Shown here piece by piece: positions 21,525 to 29,233 of a DNA stretch of 64,000 bases; position 1 is the stretch's first letter, and every line of letters starts with the position of its first letter. A program made the translations under genes and the position numbers. The notes under the pieces were generated by a model that searched no databases, was not told where the DNA came from, and saw nothing but the letters and a program-made list of their open reading frames with translations. Origin of the DNA: Gammaproteobacteria bacterium Ga0077554 (GTDB lineage: Bacteria; Pseudomonadota; Gammaproteobacteria; Ga0077554; Ga007554); assembly GCA_001464585.1 (NCBI GenBank), contig LNFF01000015.1:97059-161058 (forward strand). Direction: 5' to 3'.

Positions 21525-21649
21525 CTATCCTATTGAATATTCATGTAAAACTTCAGATAGTGTTTGTTAAATGCCTTCCAGCCCTATATAATTACGCACT
21601 AGGTCCGCTATATGCCTTATCGGCATTCACTGAATTTTCCTTGAGCCTC

Positions 21650-24085
21650 ATGAGCTACTTTTCCAGAAAAATACGTATTGGATTCGTAATATTGCTAAGC
21701 CTGCTGGTTGTTAGCGGCCTGGCAATGGGCGGGGGATACTCTTATTTATCTTCCAGGTTGCCTTCCACGGCAAATCTCAAGGAAGTGCAGCTTCAGGTGC
21801 CGTTGCGGATTTATACCCATGACGGAAAGTTGATGGGCGAGTTCGGCGAAATGAAACGCACCCCGCTCAAATTTACCGAGATACCGGATTTAATGGTGAA
21901 GGCCGTGTTAGCGGCCGAGGATGACCGCTATTTCAGCCATCCGGGTGTCGATTATCAAGGCCTGCTGCGTGCTGTCTGGTCTTTGGTGACGACTGGTGAA
22001 AAAGCGCAGGGCGGTAGTACTATTACCATGCAGGTTGCCCGCAATTTTTTCTTGAGCAGCGAAAAAACCTATACGCGCAAACTCAGTGAAATTTTGTTGG
22101 CGCTTAAAATTAACCGCGAATTAACCAAAGAAGAAATCCTTGAGCTTTATTTGAATAAAATTTATCTGGGTAATCGCGCCTATGGCATTGCCGCAGCAGC
22201 GCAAGTCTATTATGGCGCGGAGCTTAAAAATTTAAGTGTTGCGCAAATAGCGATGATCGCGGGATTGCCTAAAGCACCGTCGCGTTTTAATCCTATAGCG
22301 GATCCGGCCCGTGCGCTGGAGCGCAGAAATTATGTTTTACGGCGCATGCATGAGCTGGGATACATTAATAATGAAATTTTCAAAGCGGGGCTGGCAGAGC
22401 CGGATAACTCGACTCTCCATGCGCTGGATATAGAGATTGAAGCGCCTTTTGTCGCAGAAATGGTGCGGAATGCCGCCCTTGAGTTATATGGTGAAGATGC
22501 CTATAGTACGGGGTTGAAAATATATACCACCCTCGATTCTCGCCTGCAAGAAGCCGGCAATTCAGCGTTGCGCACTGGGCTGGTGGATTATGAAACCCGA
22601 CATGGTTATCGCGGCCCGGTTCAGCACGTGAAATTATCGGCTCAGGCTGGCGAACAGGAATGGCGCGATGCCCTGAAAAAATTCAGCATGATTGGCAAAT
22701 TGCCCCCGGCGCTGGTGATTGGCAAGAAGGGCCCGGTACTCAGTGCTGTATTGGCCAACGGAGAAAAAATATCCCTGCCGGCGGATGGTGTGGCATGGGC
22801 GGCGTCCCCGGAAAATAATTCTGCACCCACCACCAATGCGGCTGCAGCTCTTAAAGTGGGAGATATTATCCGGGTGCAATCGTTACCCGCTAACCAGTGG
22901 CGATTAGCGCAGGTACCAAAAGTGGGTGGGGCGCTGGTAGCCGTGCGGCCGGGTGACGGCGCGCTTGTTTCGCTGGCCGGGGGATTTGATTTTGGCCAGA
23001 GTAAGTTTAACCGTGTGACCCAGGCAGTTCGCCAGCCGGGTTCGAGCTTCAAACCTTTTGTCTATGCGGCGGCATTGGAGCGCGGTTATACGCCTGCAAC
23101 CCTGATCAATGACGCACCCTTAGTGTTTGGTGATAATACCGATACGCCAGATTCTGAAGTGTGGCGCCCACAAAATTTTAGTGGGGAATTTCTGGGTCCC
23201 ACGCGCTTGCGTGAAGCCCTGGTTTTCTCGCGCAACCTGGTTTCTATCCGGTTGTTGCAAGCCATTGGAATTGACTACGCACTTGCCTATACAGAACGGT
23301 TTGGTTTTAAGACTAAAGCCTGGCCTAAGAATCTTTCCCTGGCGCTGGGCAGTGTCAGCGTAACGCCCCTGGAAATGGCGAAGGCGTATACCGTATTCGC
23401 CAATGGTGGGTATCAGGTGCAACCTTATTATATTGAGCGTATTGAAGATGCGCATGGTGTAGTATTAATGCAAGCCAAGCCGGCAAAAGTATGTCCCACC
23501 TGTCCTGAGCCAGCGGTTAATCCTCCACAAAATAGCGCCCGTGCTACATCTGCTGCGATTGCCGTTGAAGCGGCCAATGCCGTCCGGGTGATTAGCCCAC
23601 AGAATGCTTACTTAATGACTTCCATGATGCGCGATGTGGTGCGGCGTGGTACCGCCAAGCGTGCGATGCAGTTGGGCCGACAGGACCTGGCCGGCAAAAC
23701 AGGCACAACCAATGATCAGCGCGATGCCTGGTTTGCCGGCTATAATGATAGCCTGGTCACGGTAAGCTGGGTGGGTTTTGACACGCCGCAATCCCTGGGA
23801 AACCAGGAAACGGGAGGGTCTACTGCGCTACCAATATGGATAAACTTTATGGCAGTCGCGCTTAAAGACGTGCCAGAGAATTCATTCGAACAGCCTGAAG
23901 GTTTGGTGTCAGTGCGCATCAATCCCGAAACGGGCTTGCTGGCAGGAGCCGGTGCGCCTGATGCCATTTTTGAAGTCTTTCCGGAAAATGCGTTGCCGGA
24001 CAAGGATTCCGATGTGCCTCCCGCCGTTATTGGTAGCCCCTCCACCGCTACCGATAGCTCCATGGTACCCGAACAGTTATTTTAA
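21650..24085 (+). CDS. mrcA: Class A penicillin-binding protein 1A
   Basis: Bifunctional peptidoglycan synthase: glycan polymerisation plus peptide cross-linking. I place the start at ATG 21650 (MSYFSRKIRIG), which puts a positively charged tail before the single transmembrane anchor (about 10-32); the open frame reaches back to 21476 but overlaps pilM and lacks homology-like features. The glycosyltransferase domain has EDDRYFSHPGVDY and GGSTITMQVARNFFL. The transpeptidase domain has the active Ser in PGSSFKPF (SxxK), and KTGTTNDQRDAWFAGY. An OB-like insertion lies between the domains. The protein is 811 residues. The stop codon lies within the 4-base target duplication of a miniature element. 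Confidence 0.96.
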   Translation: MSYFSRKIRIGFVILLSLLVVSGLAMGGGYSYLSSRLPSTANLKEVQLQVPLRIYTHDGKLMGEFGEMKRTPLKFTEIPDLMVKAVLAAEDDRYFSHPGVDYQGLLRAVWSLVTTGEKAQGGSTITMQVARNFFLSSEKTYTRKLSEILLALKINRELTKEEILELYLNKIYLGNRAYGIAAAAQVYYGAELKNLSVAQIAMIAGLPKAPSRFNPIADPARALERRNYVLRRMHELGYINNEIFKAGLAEPDNSTLHALDIEIEAPFVAEMVRNAALELYGEDAYSTGLKIYTTLDSRLQEAGNSALRTGLVDYETRHGYRGPVQHVKLSAQAGEQEWRDALKKFSMIGKLPPALVIGKKGPVLSAVLANGEKISLPADGVAWAASPENNSAPTTNAAAALKVGDIIRVQSLPANQWRLAQVPKVGGALVAVRPGDGALVSLAGGFDFGQSKFNRVTQAVRQPGSSFKPFVYAAALERGYTPATLINDAPLVFGDNTDTPDSEVWRPQNFSGEFLGPTRLREALVFSRNLVSIRLLQAIGIDYALAYTERFGFKTKAWPKNLSLALGSVSVTPLEMAKAYTVFANGGYQVQPYYIERIEDAHGVVLMQAKPAKVCPTCPEPAVNPPQNSARATSAAIAVEAANAVRVISPQNAYLMTSMMRDVVRRGTAKRAMQLGRQDLAGKTGTTNDQRDAWFAGYNDSLVTVSWVGFDTPQSLGNQETGGSTALPIWINFMAVALKDVPENSFEQPEGLVSVRINPETGLLAGAGAPDAIFEVFPENALPDKDSDVPPAVIGSPSTATDSSMVPEQLF

Positions 24086-24225
24086 GGGCACCTCTATAAA
24101 TTCGCTGAAGCCGCGATGGCCGCGTTGAAAATAGGCTCAAAATGCTCATGTACTACGTGTACACTCCGCTTTTTCGCCTATTTTCGCCTTGCCCTCGCAC
24201 CTTGATCGAATTTATAGAGGTACCC
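24086..24225 (-). mobile_element. 140-bp palindromic miniature element, copy 1
   Basis: One of three 140-bp copies in the window. Terminal inverted repeats of about 19 bases (GGGCACCTCTATAAATTCG at one end, the complement of GGGTACCTCTATAAATTCG at the other). It is flanked by the direct repeat TTAA at 24082-24085 and 24226-24229, a 4-bp target duplication. Its orientation is opposite to the other two copies. The two halves are imperfect complements over the whole length. It encodes no transposase. The left TTAA provides the stop codon of the PBP1A gene. Confidence 0.9.
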
Positions 24226-24287
24226 TTAACTCGGATTCTTGATCGAGATAATCCTGAAAACGGCAATTGAACCGTAGCGAGAAGCTC

Positions 24288-24899
24288 ATGCCTTCCTCTC
24301 CCACTAGTGATAAACGTATCCGCCAACAGTTGGCCATGGAAGCCGCGCGGATTATGGCTGAAGAGGGCGTCAATGACTATCAGTTCGCCAAGCGCAAGGC
24401 GGCGACGCGGTTAGGCGCCGTTGGTTCGCGTAATTCATTGCGTAATTTGCCGCGTAATGATGAAATTCAGCAGGCACTGGAAGAATACCTGCGCTTGTTT
24501 AAAGCTGATTCGCAGCCCGCCATACTTAATAAATTACGCCAGATCGCAGTGCAGGCCATGCGTTTGCTGCAAAAATTCAGTCCGCGTCTGGTTGGCTCAG
24601 TACTGGGCGGCACCGCCAGCGAGCATTCCAATATCAACCTGCATATCTTTGCAGACACCCCAAAAGATGTGATTTTGTTTTTGATGAATGAACGTATTCC
24701 CTATGAAAGCGCCGAAAAAACGTTAATTTTAATGAATGGCGAAAACGCGAGTTATCCGATGTATCGTTTTACGCTACAGGGTGTGGTGCTGGAGGTGGTG
24801 GTGTTTGATGCCGATGATATACGCCAGGCACCCCGCAGCCCAATCGACGGCCATCCCATGAAACGCGCCACGTTGGCTGCGGTGGAAGGGTTGTTGTAG
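24288..24899 (+). CDS. Degenerate nucleotidyltransferase-fold protein of unknown function
   Basis: A 203-residue cytoplasmic protein from ATG 24288 (a TTG at 24267 would add seven residues). The N-terminal half is helical and basic, with KRIRQQLAMEAARIMAEEG and QFAKRKAATRLG. The C-terminal half has LVGSVLGGTASEHSNINLHIFAD, which resembles the GS...G...SDxDL motif of MNT-type nucleotidyltransferases, but Asn occupies the places of the catalytic aspartates. YRFTLQGVVLEVVVFDADD would be the third-Asp strand. Proteins like this recur near cell-envelope genes as hypotheticals. I cannot name a function; loss of catalysis is inferred from the missing acids. Confidence 0.6.
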   Translation: MPSSPTSDKRIRQQLAMEAARIMAEEGVNDYQFAKRKAATRLGAVGSRNSLRNLPRNDEIQQALEEYLRLFKADSQPAILNKLRQIAVQAMRLLQKFSPRLVGSVLGGTASEHSNINLHIFADTPKDVILFLMNERIPYESAEKTLILMNGENASYPMYRFTLQGVVLEVVVFDADDIRQAPRSPIDGHPMKRATLAAVEGLL

Positions 24900-24921
24900 G
24901 AGTTTATAGCGGTTTATTGCT

Positions 24922-24979
24922 GCGTCTCCTTTCACACGCCGCTAACCTGCATGGCGCATCAGCGTGTGAAAGGAGACGC
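24922..24979. terminator. Strong hairpin between convergent genes
   Basis: Perfect 18-base arms at 24922-24939 and 24962-24979 with a 22-base loop, between the stops of the nucleotidyltransferase-like gene and malic enzyme. There is no T tract, so it may be a bidirectional terminator of the hairpin-only kind, a transcript-stabilising structure, or a repeat unit. Confidence 0.65.
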
Positions 24980-24993
24980 CAAAGCGCTAATGA

Positions 24994-26238
24994 TCACTTC
25001 GGATAATGCGCCGGATACCCTAAACGCGCGACGCCGGAATCCACCGCCGCCCGCGCTACCGCAGGCGCCACCGTATTCAGCAGGCGTGGATCCAGCGGTT
25101 TGGGGATGATGTAAGCCGCGCCGTAACCCATTTCCGTGAGCTGATACGCGTCGAGCACTTCGCGGGGGATGGGTTGATGGGCGAGCTTGCGCAAGGCATG
25201 CACGGCGGCCATTTCCATGGCTTGATTGATGCGTCGCGCCCGCACATCCAGCGCACCACGGAAAATGAAGGGAAAGCCCAGCACGTTATTCACCTGGTTG
25301 GGATAGTCACTGCGACCCGTTGCCATGATCAAATCCTTGCGCACGGTATGCGCGACTTCCGGGCTGATTTCCGGGTCGGGATTGGACAGCGCGAATACAA
25401 TCGGTTTAGCGGCCATGGAGGCCAGCATCTCCGGCGTACACAGGTCGGGGCCGGATACACCAATGAATACATCGGCACCCTGCATGGCATCCGCCAGCGT
25501 GCGCTGAGGAGTGTTGATGGCAAACTCCAGTTTGTATTCATTCAGGTCATCGCGGCCGGCATGAATCACGCCATTACGATCCACCAGGCGCAGATTCTCT
25601 TTCTTTGCCCCTAATGCCAGCAACAAACGCATCGACGCAATGCCCGCCGCACCCGCGCCCAGGCACACAATACGCGCCGCTTCGAGGGTCTTGCCCTGTA
25701 GCTCCAGCGCATTGATCAAACCGGCGCTGATGATAATCGCCGTGCCGTGCTGGTCATCATGAAACACCGGAATATCGAGGCGCTCGATGAGTGTCTTTTC
25801 TATTTCGAAGCAGTGGGGCGCCGCAATATCTTCCAGATTAATGCCGCCAAAGGTAGGTGCAATGCGCGCCACCGTGTCGATAAACGCTTGTGGTGATTCT
25901 GCGTCAACTTCAATATCAAACACATCAATGTTGGCAAATTTTTTGAACAGCACCGCCTTGCCTTCCATTACTGGCTTGCCCGCTAATGCACCCACATTCC
26001 CTAATCCCAGTACCGCTGTTCCATCGGTAATCACTGCCACCAGATTGCCCTTGGCGGTGTAGCGATAGGCAGCATCCGGGTCTGCAGCAATTTCACGTAC
26101 CGGTTCGGCCACGCCGGGAGTGTAAGCTAATGCCAGTTCGCGTTGCGTATCACACGGCTTGGTGATGGCGATGCCCAATTTTCCGGGTGTAGGATGCTCG
26201 TGATAATCGAGCGCCGCTTGCTTGGGATTGCCTGTCAT
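24994..26238 (-). CDS. NAD(P)-dependent malic enzyme, short form
   Basis: Decarboxylates malate to pyruvate with reduction of NAD+ or NADP+. The 414-residue length means the C-terminal phosphotransacetylase-like domain of MaeB-type enzymes is absent. The malic domain has the catalytic tyrosine in YTPGVAEP, the metal-binding acids in [11 protein letters not shown] and FHDDQHGTA, and the lysine in [15 protein letters not shown]. The nucleotide-binding domain begins [12 protein letters not shown]. The C-terminal ALSNPDPEI motif is typical. Coenzyme preference cannot be told. It is transcribed alone and converges on the upstream gene across an 18-base hairpin. Confidence 0.95.
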   Translation of the reverse strand: MTGNPKQAALDYHEHPTPGKLGIAITKPCDTQRELALAYTPGVAEPVREIAADPDAAYRYTAKGNLVAVITDGTAVLGLGNVGALAGKPVMEGKAVLFKKFANIDVFDIEVDAESPQAFIDTVARIAPTFGGINLEDIAAPHCFEIEKTLIERLDIPVFHDDQHGTAIIISAGLINALELQGKTLEAARIVCLGAGAAGIASMRLLLALGAKKENLRLVDRNGVIHAGRDDLNEYKLEFAINTPQRTLADAMQGADVFIGVSGPDLCTPEMLASMAAKPIVFALSNPDPEISPEVAHTVRKDLIMATGRSDYPNQVNNVLGFPFIFRGALDVRARRINQAMEMAAVHALRKLAHQPIPREVLDAYQLTEMGYGAAYIIPKPLDPRLLNTVAPAVARAAVDSGVARLGYPAHYPK

Positions 26239-26271
26239 TTTTGTCGGTCCGGGTTAAATAAATTTTGGCGC

Positions 26272-26296
26272 TGTCATTTTGGGCGTAGCGAGAAAT
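26272..26296. repeat. Single degenerate arm of a dispersed palindromic repeat
   Basis: The stretch TGTCATTTTGGGCGTAGCGA with the following GAAAT resembles the arm TGTCATTTCGAGCGCAGCGA found, inverted, in the palindrome at 41686-41769. It lies in the gap between malic enzyme and the M48 protease genes. A similar intergenic string is widespread in bacterial genomes, from general knowledge. Confidence 0.45.
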
Positions 26297-26307
26297 GATA
26301 AAAGATT

Positions 26308-27804
26308 TTACTCTACAACTTTAATCTGTTCCCCTGCGGCAGGTTCGCCGCTGGGATAATCATCATTCAATAAACGTAACTGCTCTTCTGCATGATGCTG
26401 AATGTTCGAGGTGCGCGCCAGATCAGCGTAACGTGTAGTCGCAGATGCTTTAATAATCTTGATGTGCAATGCCTTGGCCAGAGGAAGCTCTTGATCAGTC
26501 AGGCCATGCAGGCTACGTGCGGTTTGCAGAAACTCGCCCTCATAACGGTTCGGCATTTTTTCATCTTTAGCGCTGCCCACAAACAGGAACGCCTGATTTT
26601 TGAAATACATTACGCTAAAGCGCGTCGGGCGCCTGCCAAAAGGTGTGTTGACGGTTGCTATGGCGGTGTATCCCTCCAGACCGTTGCCCGTGAGAGATTC
26701 GCCTTGCGTAAGCTGTCCGACCTTAAGGCGCTTCGCCATAAATTCACTGGGCGGAATGCGCTCATTCAAATCCGTAGTGCTCATCATCAGCAGTGCATCA
26801 TTCGCGGGAGGACGTGCGACTAACCGATCCGGTAAATTTTCCACGCGCCATCCCACCGGGAAGCTTAATGCAAAGCCTAAATCCTTGTGATAAAAATGAT
26901 TAGCGCGACGTATGCCATCCTGCTCGCCGTCACCAAAGGCCATGCCCTCGAGTTTTTTCAGCAATGCCTCGCGGTTGATACGGGACGCAGTAGCGGTTTT
27001 AAGTGCATCCGCTTTAGCCACCACTTCCTGCAAGCGTGTATCATTGTCGGGGTGGCTGGAAAATACACCATGATACACGCGCGCTTCACGTCCTTCTTCT
27101 TTTGCGACCTGCTTTTCAAAGATTTCCTGATTTTTTAATACACCGATGACCTTGATCATTGCTTGCGGATCATAACCGCTGCCCGCCAGATATTCTGCAC
27201 CGAGGCGATCTGATTCCAGTTCATGCTCACGGCCATAGCCACTGATCCACGCGTTGCCTAATACATTAAACAAATCCTGCGCCGCCTGATTACGCAATTC
27301 GGGAACCAGAATCGAGCCAATCGCCAGGCCAATGCCAGTAGCTTGCGACGCGCTGATCTGGCGCACCGAATGACGTGCGGTGACATGGCCCAACTCATGG
27401 CCCAGCACGGCAGCCAATTCGGCTTCGGAATTAAGGTAGGCTAACAGGCCGCGCGTGATATAAATGTATCCGCCCGGTAAAGCAAAGGCGTTGACTTCGG
27501 TGCTATCAAGCACCGTAAAGCGATATATTAAATGGCTGCGGTGACTTTTTTGCGCGAGGCGCTCGCCGATCTCCTGCACATAAGCCTGTAAGGCAGGGTT
27601 TTCAAGACGGCGGTATTGTTTAAGAATATTCGGGTGGGCAGCGCGGCCCATTTCGATTTCGTCTTGTTCAGACATCAGCACAAAATTTTTCTTGCCCGAT
27701 ACCGGGTTTTCTGCGCAACTCACCGCCACGATGGCGAGGGTCATGATAACGACGGCTTTGCCTGTAATACAGAAAGCAAAAAGCGCACGGTAAAGATTTT
27801 TCAT
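26308..27804 (-). CDS. M48-family periplasmic zinc metalloprotease (BepA/LoiP-like)
   Basis: A 498-residue lipoprotein-like protease. The N-terminus has a hydrophobic signal ending in VSCAEN, a lipobox-like sequence. The catalytic zinc site is HELGH in LGHELGHVTARHSV, with the third ligand in ELESDRLGAEYL. The C-terminal 170 residues have no clear motif; a beta-rich domain containing RFSVMYFKNQAFLFVGSAKD is present in relatives. BepA-type enzymes control folding of outer-membrane proteins, and that role is inferred. The gene starts within the stop region of the nuclease gene upstream (ATGA-type 4-base overlap), so both are in one operon. Confidence 0.9.
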   Translation of the reverse strand: MKNLYRALFAFCITGKAVVIMTLAIVAVSCAENPVSGKKNFVLMSEQDEIEMGRAAHPNILKQYRRLENPALQAYVQEIGERLAQKSHRSHLIYRFTVLDSTEVNAFALPGGYIYITRGLLAYLNSEAELAAVLGHELGHVTARHSVRQISASQATGIGLAIGSILVPELRNQAAQDLFNVLGNAWISGYGREHELESDRLGAEYLAGSGYDPQAMIKVIGVLKNQEIFEKQVAKEEGREARVYHGVFSSHPDNDTRLQEVVAKADALKTATASRINREALLKKLEGMAFGDGEQDGIRRANHFYHKDLGFALSFPVGWRVENLPDRLVARPPANDALLMMSTTDLNERIPPSEFMAKRLKVGQLTQGESLTGNGLEGYTAIATVNTPFGRRPTRFSVMYFKNQAFLFVGSAKDEKMPNRYEGEFLQTARSLHGLTDQELPLAKALHIKIIKASATTRYADLARTSNIQHHAEEQLRLLNDDYPSGEPAAGEQIKVVE

Positions 27805-28613
27805 TGCATCCCCTGTCCTTGTAAGGTTGCCGGATGACGTATCTGCATGCGCAGTGTCCCTTCCGTAAAGTATACCCGGCCGCGTGCAATTATGGAACGT
27901 CCTGATATTTCATCGGGAAATGTCCCGGGAAAATATTTACGGTCACGCTGGCCGATATGCAACAACACCGCATCATTCAATGTTAGCCAGATATCCCCTT
28001 TACGCAGATGTGACGCAGTTACTTTACCCGTGACAACGCGCAAGCCCACATCCTCGGCGCGCAGTTTTGTGGCATCAATCGGCTGATATTCCGGCAGAGC
28101 CCACAGGCCGCGCCGCGCCATGCGCGCGCGCTGTTCCGTGGCTTGATAACACGGCAAGTTCCACACATTAGGCGGGATGGGCAGAATGGTGGCCAGGCCA
28201 TGTTCCAACAGGTGTGCCGCCACGCTGCTGCCGTCGCTCAGATAAACATGGGCAAGATCACGCGCATAACGATCGTGGCGCTCAGCGTCATAACGCAGGG
28301 TAATCGTATAGTTGGATTTTTCCAGCAACGTCTGCAACATGTCGCGCGCCGCGTTGGCCAAAGGCTGTGACGGTGCGCCACGATGACCCATTTCAGGGGT
28401 GTTGATGCCAATAAAGCGAATCTTGCGGCCATCCCGCAACTTCACCGTGTCGCCATCATACAGCCGCTCGACGGTGACGCGCTCATCAATCCGGTCAGCG
28501 CCGCAGCTTACCTGTGCGGGGCCGTCTGCGGCAAAAGCCGTGACGCTGAAAATAAGCGTCAGCCATGATCCCAGCAGGGAAGAGCGGAAGCGAAGGGTTC
28601 TGGATCTGCGCAT
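27801..28613 (-). CDS. Secreted thermonuclease-family (SNase) nuclease
   Basis: A 270-residue protein with a Sec signal peptide (SSLLGSWLTLIFSVTAFAADG) and an SNase domain. Visible catalytic-site sequence is VERLYDGDTVKLRDGRKIRF (Asp and Arg), GINTPEMGHRG and a later ARRGLW. A C-terminal OB-like part of about 100 residues, with VTGKVTASHLRKGDIWLTLND, follows. The family cleaves DNA and RNA with calcium. I put the start at ATG 28613 (MRRSRTLRF); an upstream start at 28703 would run through the rpmE terminator. It probably depends on read-through or a promoter near 28620. Confidence 0.88.
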   Translation of the reverse strand: MRRSRTLRFRSSLLGSWLTLIFSVTAFAADGPAQVSCGADRIDERVTVERLYDGDTVKLRDGRKIRFIGINTPEMGHRGAPSQPLANAARDMLQTLLEKSNYTITLRYDAERHDRYARDLAHVYLSDGSSVAAHLLEHGLATILPIPPNVWNLPCYQATEQRARMARRGLWALPEYQPIDATKLRAEDVGLRVVTGKVTASHLRKGDIWLTLNDAVLLHIGQRDRKYFPGTFPDEISGRSIIARGRVYFTEGTLRMQIRHPATLQGQGMQ

Positions 28614-28647
28614 GCGTCGACTGGCAGGCAGCCGCGCAAGAAAACAA

Positions 28648-28675
28648 CGAAAAAGGGCACCCAGCGGGTGCCCTT
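28648..28675 (-). terminator. Rho-independent terminator of rpmE
   Basis: Perfect 10-base stem AAGGGCACCC / GGGTGCCCTT with a three-base loop, followed on the minus strand by TTTTTCG. It lies 33 bases past the rpmE stop. Confidence 0.88.
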
Positions 28676-28707
28676 CAGGTGATGCGGTGCGAAGTGGTGT
28701 CAATCGA

Positions 28708-28911
28708 TTACTTTACGCCGTACTTCTGACGGAATTTGTCGACGCGACCGGCTGTATCTACAATTCGCTGCTTGCCGGTGTAGAATGGATGGCATACGGC
28801 GCATACGTCCAGATTCAGGCTTTTGCCCGCAGTAGAGCGCGTGGTAAATTTATTGCCGCAGCTACAGGTAACGGCAATTTCGGCATAGGCGGGATGGATA
28901 TCGGCTTTCAT
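28708..28911 (-). CDS. rpmE: 50S ribosomal protein L31 (zinc-binding type)
   Basis: A 67-residue ribosomal protein that bridges the 50S and 30S subunits. It starts MKADIHPAY and keeps all four zinc-ligand cysteines: C16 and C18 in TCSCGN and C37 and C40 in CAVCHPF. This marks the zinc form rather than the zinc-free paralogue. It is transcribed alone and divergent to glgP, with a strong terminator behind it. Confidence 0.98.
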   Translation of the reverse strand: MKADIHPAYAEIAVTCSCGNKFTTRSTAGKSLNLDVCAVCHPFYTGKQRIVDTAGRVDKFRQKYGVK

Positions 28912-29233
28912 GGTGTACCTCTTGTGTCATCGCTTGGCATCGCAGACCCAGCGCCCCGCTTTTGAATGCCAAGGCCTTGGCAACGATAATCCAGCATTAT
29001 ATCCAGAATTGGGGTTTGCAGCAAGCAAGCGATACGCTTTTGAGTTATCCAGGCCTGGTTCAGGGATCAGGCGCGCCGTCCGATACTTACATATCTGTTC
29101 CATAGAGCTAGAGCGGACATATTTTAGAGCGGCCTTGTTCTGAAAATGCCAGAAATATGAAAAAGTTAATAACTATCATAATATTGCATGCTGATAGTGC
29201 GGGAGAAAAAAATAACATGAGGGAAACAATGCC
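28912..29233. other. Divergent rpmE / glgP intergenic region
   Basis: A 322-base gap between divergent genes. It should hold both promoters. There is a near-direct repeat of AGAGCGG(A/C)C at 29111 and 29128. I cannot place -35/-10 elements firmly and see no gene here. Confidence 0.5.

Noticed and set aside
28614..28703. Extended N-terminus for the thermonuclease
   Set aside because: It runs through the rpmE terminator, and the signal peptide starts properly at 28613.
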